DNA from: DASXUC01 sp036505015 | GTDB lineage: Bacteria > Sysuimicrobiota > Sysuimicrobiia > Sysuimicrobiales > Kaftiobacteriaceae | Direction: 5' to 3' | Assembly: GCA_036505015.1 (NCBI GenBank) | Contig: DASXUC010000053.1 | Location: 1-64,000, forward strand | DNA length: 64,000 nucleotides | Part shown: positions 59,400-64,000 of the stretch, one piece after another | How positions within the stretch are numbered: position 1 is the stretch's first letter | Layout: every line of letters begins with the position of its first letter | Translations under genes and position numbers: made by a program | The notes under the pieces: model-generated | What the model was told of the DNA's origin: nothing | Database searches by the model: none | The model's input: only the letters and a program-made list of their open reading frames with translations

Positions 59400-60098
59400 A
59401 TGTTCCTGGTCGTGCTCGCGCTCGCGCCGGTCGTGTTCTGGTTGTGGTACTTTCAGATGCGCGACCGCCTGCATCCGGAGCCCCGCGCGCTTGTCGTGCG
59501 GGTGTTTGTGTTCGGCGGGGTGGTGGCCATCCCGGCCGCCTTCATCGAGCTGGGAGTGCTTGCCGGAGCCGGGCTGACCCTGCACCGCGGCTCGGCGGCG
59601 GACGCGCTGGCAGCGGCATTCATCATCGGCGTGGTCGAAGAATCGGTGAAGTTTGCCGCGGTGATGTTCGGCGTCTACCGCAACGTTGAGTTCAACGAAG
59701 TCATCGACGGGATCATCTACGCGGTGGCGGCCTCGCTCGGATTCGCGGCGGTGGAGAACCTGTTCTACGTGCTGCAGGGGGGTGTCTCGGTCGGACTGCT
59801 CCGGGCGTTCCTCTCGATTCCCGGACACGCCTTCTTCGGGGCGATCATGGGATTCTACATGGGTGCCGCCAAATTCTCGGGGCCTCGCGAACGTCAGATG
59901 CTGCTGGCCGGGCTGGTCCTCGCCATCCTGGCGCACACGGCCTACGACGGGGTGCTCTTTGTGGGCGACTGGATCGGTCTGGCCGTCGTGCCTATCGTGC
60001 TGTTCCTGTGGCGCCGCTCGGTCCTCGGCGCCCGCCGCGCCTCGCTGCTCGATGACGAGCGCGTGAAGGCGCAAGCACCTCCCGACCAGCGCGCCTGA
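59400..60098 (+). CDS. PrsW-family intramembrane metalloprotease
   Basis: A 232-residue membrane protein with about seven helices. The family motifs are EExxK in GVVEESVKFAAV (about residues 78-89), the FAAVENLFYVL segment and HAxxG-type histidine regions in IPGHAFFGAIMG and LAHTAYDGVL. In Bacillus PrsW cleaves an anti-sigma factor; other members have unknown targets. No anti-sigma gene is in the window. It is divergent from the BioF-like gene. Confidence 0.9.
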   Translation: MFLVVLALAPVVFWLWYFQMRDRLHPEPRALVVRVFVFGGVVAIPAAFIELGVLAGAGLTLHRGSAADALAAAFIIGVVEESVKFAAVMFGVYRNVEFNEVIDGIIYAVAASLGFAAVENLFYVLQGGVSVGLLRAFLSIPGHAFFGAIMGFYMGAAKFSGPRERQMLLAGLVLAILAHTAYDGVLFVGDWIGLAVVPIVLFLWRRSVLGARRASLLDDERVKAQAPPDQRA

Positions 60099-60122
60099 CG
60101 CGCGGTGTGGGCCCGCAGGCGG

Positions 60123-60524
60123 TTACGGGTTCGGCGGATTCTGATCGGGCCGGCACCGCGGCAGCAGATCCCTGAGTCTCGCGTGCCAGGCCTGCGCCAA
60201 TGCGGCCGTGGTCGTGCCGTTGGCCTGGGCGTCCACCTGCTGCACTGTGATGATCAGCGTTCCGCCCGCGTAGATCGACCATGTGGTCCCGGTCTGACGC
60301 AGCATCACATTGCCGGCTGTGATGCGTTCCTTGGCCCAAGCGGCGACGATGCGTTGATACACTGTATCGATCCGCTGCTGGACGGTCATCCCCGGGGCGC
60401 TGACGCGGATGCGCAGGGCGACCTCGTTGCAGACGATCACCGCGTTGGTCGTCGGTCCCTGCGCGCGCCCGACACCCGTCCACAACAGGGCGATCACGGT
60501 GACGGTGATGATCAGGATCTTCAT
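60123..60524 (-). CDS. small secreted protein of unknown function
   Basis: A 133-residue protein with a signal peptide (ILIITVTVIALLWTGVGRAQ). The mature part has alternating strands and helices (AVIVCNEVALRIRV, QQRIDTVYQRIVAAWAKE, TTWSIYAGGTLIITVQQVDAQ) and two cysteines, one near the N terminus and one near the C terminus. It recalls the small periplasmic domains found before mechanosensitive channels, but I cannot assign it. Its stop is 24 bases from the convergent PrsW gene, and its start lies 163 bases from the large divergent regulator gene. Confidence 0.6.
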   Translation of the reverse strand: MKILIITVTVIALLWTGVGRAQGPTTNAVIVCNEVALRIRVSAPGMTVQQRIDTVYQRIVAAWAKERITAGNVMLRQTGTTWSIYAGGTLIITVQQVDAQANGTTTAALAQAWHARLRDLLPRCRPDQNPPNP

Positions 60525-60687
60525 GGGTACCGTTTCCCTCTCGATTGTTGATTTGCGTCCGTCACGCTGCTTTCTGCGATCGGCGGCCGGTTCCCCCTGC
60601 GTGATGTGCGGCGGAGACGTTCGCGCCGCGCCCAGCCCACCGCGTGCGGAGCAGGAGCGCAGGAGCCGATGGGGTATCCACGAGTCT

Positions 60688-63552
60688 ATGGGACTGTTTG
60701 TTGTCCCGGTCCAACCCACGACGCTGATCGGCCGCGCGCGGGAGATCACCGATGCCAGGCACCGCCTGCTCCGTGTTCGCCTGCTGTCCCTCACCGGCCC
60801 ACCCGGCGTGGGCAAGACCCGTCTGGCGCTCGCTATCGCTGACGGCGTCAGGGCGGACTTTGACGACGGCATCGTCTTCGTGGATCTCGCCCCCATCACC
60901 ACAGCCGCGGCCGTGGTGCCGGCCATCGCCCAGGCCCTCGGCGTGCGCGACGCCCCGGGGCAGAGTCTGCCGGACCGTCTGAAGGCCCACCTCGCCGAGC
61001 GGCAGCTGCTGCTGATCCTCGACAATCTCGAGCATCTGCTCGACGCGGCGCCTCAGTTGGCCGATCTCCTGGGCTCCTGTCCCGCCACAAAGATGCTGGT
61101 GACCAGCCGCTCTCCCCTGCGGGTGAGCTGGGAACACGAGTATCTGGTCCCGGCGTTACCCGTGCCACAACTGAATCCGGTCCCGCCGGTCGAGGTGCTC
61201 GTGGACATCCCGGCGGTGCAGCTGTTCATCGAACGCGCAAAGGCGGTGTCGCCCGAGCTGACCGTGACCGAACGCAACGGGCGTGCGATCGCGGAGATCT
61301 GCGCCCGGCTGGATGGTCTCCCCCTGGCGATCGAGCTGGCCGCCGCCCGCGCGAAGGCGCTGCCGCCTGAGACGTTGCTCAGCCGTCTGCAGCGGCGACT
61401 GGAACTGCTCACCGGCGGCGGACGGGATGCGCCGCAGCGACATCAGACCCTGCGGCGAGCCATCGGTTGGAGCTACGATCTTCTCGACGAGCCGGAGCGC
61501 GCGCTGCTTCGCCAGCTCGCCGTATTCGTAGGCGGCGCGACGCTCCCGGCGGTCGAAGCGGTCTGCGTCGGGATGCCCGCCGGCGAGCCGGTCATTGACG
61601 TGCTGGGGTCGTTGGTCGACAAGAGTCTGGTCTGGCGGGTCGATGCGGGCGATGAGACCCGCTACCGGCTGCTGGAAACGATCCGGGAATTCGTGCTCGA
61701 GCACCTGCACCACTCGGAGGAGTCCGGCCCGGCACGCCGCCGGCACGCGCAGTTCTTCCGCGCGCTCGCTGAGGCGGCCGACGGGCACCTCAGCGGTCCC
61801 GACCAGTCGCCATGGTTGGAGCGGCTGGAGGTAGAGCACGACAACCTGCGCGCGGCGCTGCAGTGGACGATCGATGCCGGTGAGACGAGCACCGGGCTGC
61901 GGCTGGCCGCGGCGCTCGGCCGGTTCTGGGAGCGCCACGGGTATTCGACCGAGGGCCGGACGTGGCTGCGCACGCTATTGAACGTGCCGCCGCGCGAGGA
62001 CGACGCGCTGCGTGGGCGGGTGATCAACATCGCGGGCAATCTGGCGCGGGCCCAAGGCGATTATGGCACTGCCGAAACAATGTACCTCGACAGCCTGGCC
62101 ATCCGCGAGGCCCTCGGCGACCGGCGGGGCGTCTCGGCATCGCTGAACAACCTCGGGGTGGCCGCGAAGGACCAGGGCGACTATGCAACGGCGCGCGGCT
62201 ACTTCGAGCGCAGCCTCGCCGTGAAGCGCGAGCTGGGCGACCAGCGCGGTATCGCGCTGACGCTCAGCAACCTGGGGCTCGCGTTCAAATCCCAGGGCCA
62301 CGTCGCCGACGCCGAGCAGTTGCTGACCGAGAGTATGCAGCTGTTCGCGGCTCTGCCTGATCCGTGGGGGGTGGCCCTCGCGCTGAGCAACCTCGGGGCC
62401 GCCGCCACCGCCCGCGGGGACCCCGAGATCGCTCAGACCCGGTATCTGGACAGCCTGCGCCGCCGGTGGATATTGAAGGATCGGTGGGGGGTGGCCGAGT
62501 GCCTGGAAGGTCTGGCCGCCTCACGCGCGGCGTATGGGCGCGGCGTCGACGCCGCGCGCCTGCTCGGAGCCGCCGAGGCGGTGCGGGAGGCGCTGGGGTT
62601 TCCGATTGCGCCGGATGAGCGAATCGGCTACAAGCGCGTGGTGGCCGCTGTGCGCGCGGTCCTGAGCGGCGAAGCGTTCTCCGCCGCGTGGCAATTCGGA
62701 CGTGCCATGCCGCTGGCGGATGCCGTCGAAGGCGTGTTGGCGGCCGAGAGCGAGCCCGCGGCGAATGGCCCTGGGCCGTTCAGGGTCTCGCTGCTGGGCG
62801 GCTTCCGTCTGGTGGCGGGACGGCACGAGGTGCCCGACGCGGCCTGGGATCGGCCGCAGGCGCTGGCGATTTTTCAATTTCTCGTCCTGCACCGCGCCCG
62901 ATCCGTCGCCGCCGACGAACTGGTGGACGTGTTCTGGCCCGGCGCCCGCGCCGTGGAGGACACACCCTTGTATACCACGTTGTCGCGAATCCGCAGGACG
63001 CTGCAGCACCTCCCCGGTTTTGCCAACGTGGAGCTGCTGGCAAAGGCCCGCAGCGGCTACCGCCTCGTCCCGCCCGCCGGCATGACCGTCGACGCGCACG
63101 AATTTGAGCTGGCCGTACTCGCAGCGCGGCAGGCGAACACGGGCGGGCATCTTGACGATGCGGCCCGCCATCTCGCGCATGCACTGACCTTGTACCGCGG
63201 CGACCTGTTGGCAGGGGCGCCGCACAGTGACTGGTGCAGTTTGGAGCGTGAGGCGCTGCGCCGGCAGTACATCGACGCCGCCTTGCTGCTCGGCCGCATC
63301 CACGAACTGCGCGGTCGCCCGCTGGAGGCATCCGAGGCGTACCAGCGGGCGCTGGAGCGCGAGCCGGCCACGGAGGCCGCCCACCGCGGGCTGATGCGAT
63401 GCTATGCCGCGGATGGTCAACGCGACAGTGCGCTGCGGCAGTATCAGGCCTGCCGCGCGCTCCTCCGGGAGCACCTTGACGTCGATCCCGATGCGGACAC
63501 CGAGGCCGTGTACCGGGCGCTCCTCGCCGACGCGCCGCGGAGCGTGGGATGA
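60688..63552 (+). CDS. AfsR/SARP-like regulator with C-terminal DNA-binding domain
   Basis: A 954-residue protein. Residues 10-330 are an NB-ARC/STAND ATPase with Walker A GPPGVGKTR (37-45), Walker B LLLILDNLEHLL, the sensor TSRSPL and GLPLAIELAAARA. Residues 330-690 are helical with tetratricopeptide-like repeats (GRVINIAGNLARAQGDYGTA, SASLNNLGVAAKDQGDYATA, LTLSNLGLAFKSQGHVADA). Residues 698-790 are an OmpR-type winged helix (FRVSLLGGFRLVAG... DELVDVFWPG), and 795-945 a bacterial transcriptional activator domain. In AfsR-type proteins the DNA-binding part is N-terminal, so the order here is reversed. The frame is open upstream to 60409; ATG 60688 is the best start just before the ATPase domain. 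Its target genes are unknown. Confidence 0.88.
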   Translation: MGLFVVPVQPTTLIGRAREITDARHRLLRVRLLSLTGPPGVGKTRLALAIADGVRADFDDGIVFVDLAPITTAAAVVPAIAQALGVRDAPGQSLPDRLKAHLAERQLLLILDNLEHLLDAAPQLADLLGSCPATKMLVTSRSPLRVSWEHEYLVPALPVPQLNPVPPVEVLVDIPAVQLFIERAKAVSPELTVTERNGRAIAEICARLDGLPLAIELAAARAKALPPETLLSRLQRRLELLTGGGRDAPQRHQTLRRAIGWSYDLLDEPERALLRQLAVFVGGATLPAVEAVCVGMPAGEPVIDVLGSLVDKSLVWRVDAGDETRYRLLETIREFVLEHLHHSEESGPARRRHAQFFRALAEAADGHLSGPDQSPWLERLEVEHDNLRAALQWTIDAGETSTGLRLAAALGRFWERHGYSTEGRTWLRTLLNVPPREDDALRGRVINIAGNLARAQGDYGTAETMYLDSLAIREALGDRRGVSASLNNLGVAAKDQGDYATARGYFERSLAVKRELGDQRGIALTLSNLGLAFKSQGHVADAEQLLTESMQLFAALPDPWGVALALSNLGAAATARGDPEIAQTRYLDSLRRRWILKDRWGVAECLEGLAASRAAYGRGVDAARLLGAAEAVREALGFPIAPDERIGYKRVVAAVRAVLSGEAFSAAWQFGRAMPLADAVEGVLAAESEPAANGPGPFRVSLLGGFRLVAGRHEVPDAAWDRPQALAIFQFLVLHRARSVAADELVDVFWPGARAVEDTPLYTTLSRIRRTLQHLPGFANVELLAKARSGYRLVPPAGMTVDAHEFELAVLAARQANTGGHLDDAARHLAHALTLYRGDLLAGAPHSDWCSLEREALRRQYIDAALLLGRIHELRGRPLEASEAYQRALEREPATEAAHRGLMRCYAADGQRDSALRQYQACRALLREHLDVDPDADTEAVYRALLADAPRSVG

Positions 63553-63659
63553 GCGGCGTTGGGTGTGTTGCGAACGGGGAAAGGTATATGAGAGGATAGA
63601 ACCCTCCGGCAGGTCCATGCCGCTGGAGAGAACAGCAGGGGAAGGCAGGGATCAGTTCG

Positions 63660-63866
63660 ATGGCAACAGGGACGGTGAAGTGGTTCAACGCCGAGAAGGG
63701 CTACGGGTTCATTACGCCCGACGACGGCGGCAGGGATCTCTTCGTCCACTACACCGGCATCGAAGGCAGCGGATACCGGTCGCTCAACGAAGGACAGAAG
63801 GTCGAGTATGAGGCGACGCAGGGACAAAAGGGTCCCCAGGCTACCAACGTCCGCGTCGTAGGCTAA
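63660..63866 (+). CDS. cold-shock protein (CspA family)
   Basis: A 68-residue OB-fold protein. The RNP1 motif KGYGFI and RNP2 motif DLFVHY are intact, with the N-terminal GTVKWFNAEK signature. It binds single-stranded RNA and DNA, acts as an RNA chaperone and often assists cold adaptation. A 107-base leader separates it from the regulator gene; the GGAAGG element lies well upstream of the ATG. Confidence 0.96.
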   Translation: MATGTVKWFNAEKGYGFITPDDGGRDLFVHYTGIEGSGYRSLNEGQKVEYEATQGQKGPQATNVRVVG

Positions 63867-63895
63867 GGCCTCCCTTCCGAGATCAGATCCTTGGC

Positions 63896-63922
63896 GAGCC
63901 ACGCCTGCGCAAAGCGTGGCTC
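63896..63922. terminator. inverted repeat after the cold-shock gene
   Basis: GAGCCACGC and GCGTGGCTC form a perfect 9-bp stem with a 9-base loop, 30 bases after the stop. No T-run follows on the plus strand, so termination is only possible, not certain. The rest of the window (63923-64000) is AT-rich with no feature. Confidence 0.4.
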
Positions 63923-64000
63923 ACCGCACACCTCCGACACCACTGCAGGTGACCGCATCCCTCGCAAATATCACTATTGATTAATTTATTGGCCTCTCAA

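Overview
The window is GC-rich chromosomal DNA from a bacterium, probably an uncultured Terrabacteria lineage. The order from a YabE-like G5/3D protein through ksgA, ispE and a Bacillus-type purR resembles the Bacillus yabE-ksgA-ispE-purR neighbourhood. However, a TolC-type outer-membrane efflux protein implies a diderm envelope. That mix would fit Armatimonadota- or CSP1-3/Sysuimicrobiota-like bacteria, but this placement is inference and no marker here decides it.

Layout. (1) 0.2-3.1 kb: a sigma-70-like promoter, a SAM-I riboswitch with its own terminator, a 62-codon remnant of homoserine dehydrogenase, thrB, thrC and a CysO/MoaD-like sulfur carrier. (2) 3.1-10.9 kb: ligA, a GerMN protein, a protein ending in an Hfq-like Sm domain, a GNAT, methylmalonyl-CoA mutase large subunit, meaB and methylmalonyl-CoA epimerase. 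(3) 11-18.3 kb: yabE-like gene, ksgA, aminotransferase, LytR-CpsA-Psr protein (opposite strand), ispE, a nucleotidyltransferase and purR. (4) 18.3-27 kb: a TetR-controlled tripartite efflux operon (TolC, HlyD, two ABC ATPases, one permease), a HAD hydrolase and a PBP4-like lipoprotein. (5) 27.1-30.4 kb: an initiator tRNA plus a small zinc-ribbon gene, duplicated on the far side of a 2.5 kb toxin-antitoxin island that also carries a third short scar of the same gene. (6) 30.4-42.8 kb: a divergent amino-acid/peptide scavenging cluster around a YheO/DauR-like regulator, with aspartate dehydrogenase, a dipeptide ABC importer, three M20 enzymes, an M42 peptidase, an asparaginase homologue and a class V PLP enzyme. 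(7) 42.9-44.9 kb: two adjacent decayed genes (GNAT and histidine-acid phosphatase). (8) 44.9-64 kb: GNAT/nucleotidyltransferase pair, aldo-keto reductase, a Spy-like protein, a Gly-Pro-Pro-rich mini-protein, a second peptide importer with M24 and AstE-type peptidases, a SYLF protein, ferritin, an FG-GAP protein, pterin dehydratase, SDR, a BioF/KBL-like enzyme, PrsW, a large AfsR-like regulator with reversed domain order, and a cold-shock protein.

The most unusual non-coding signal is a family of gene-junction elements. Each is a degenerate tandem repeat with a 7-, 8- or 9-bp unit, and five of the nine are arranged as imperfect inverted pairs that could fold into hairpins. The unit differs at almost every site, yet the architecture and placement are the same: the elements sit on stop and start codons. 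They occur at about 1.5, 5.7, 6.8, 7.0, 7.7, 9.4, 10.4, 17.4 and 57.3 kb, and I saw none between 18 and 57 kb.

All functional calls come from reading motifs and gene order; no database search was run.
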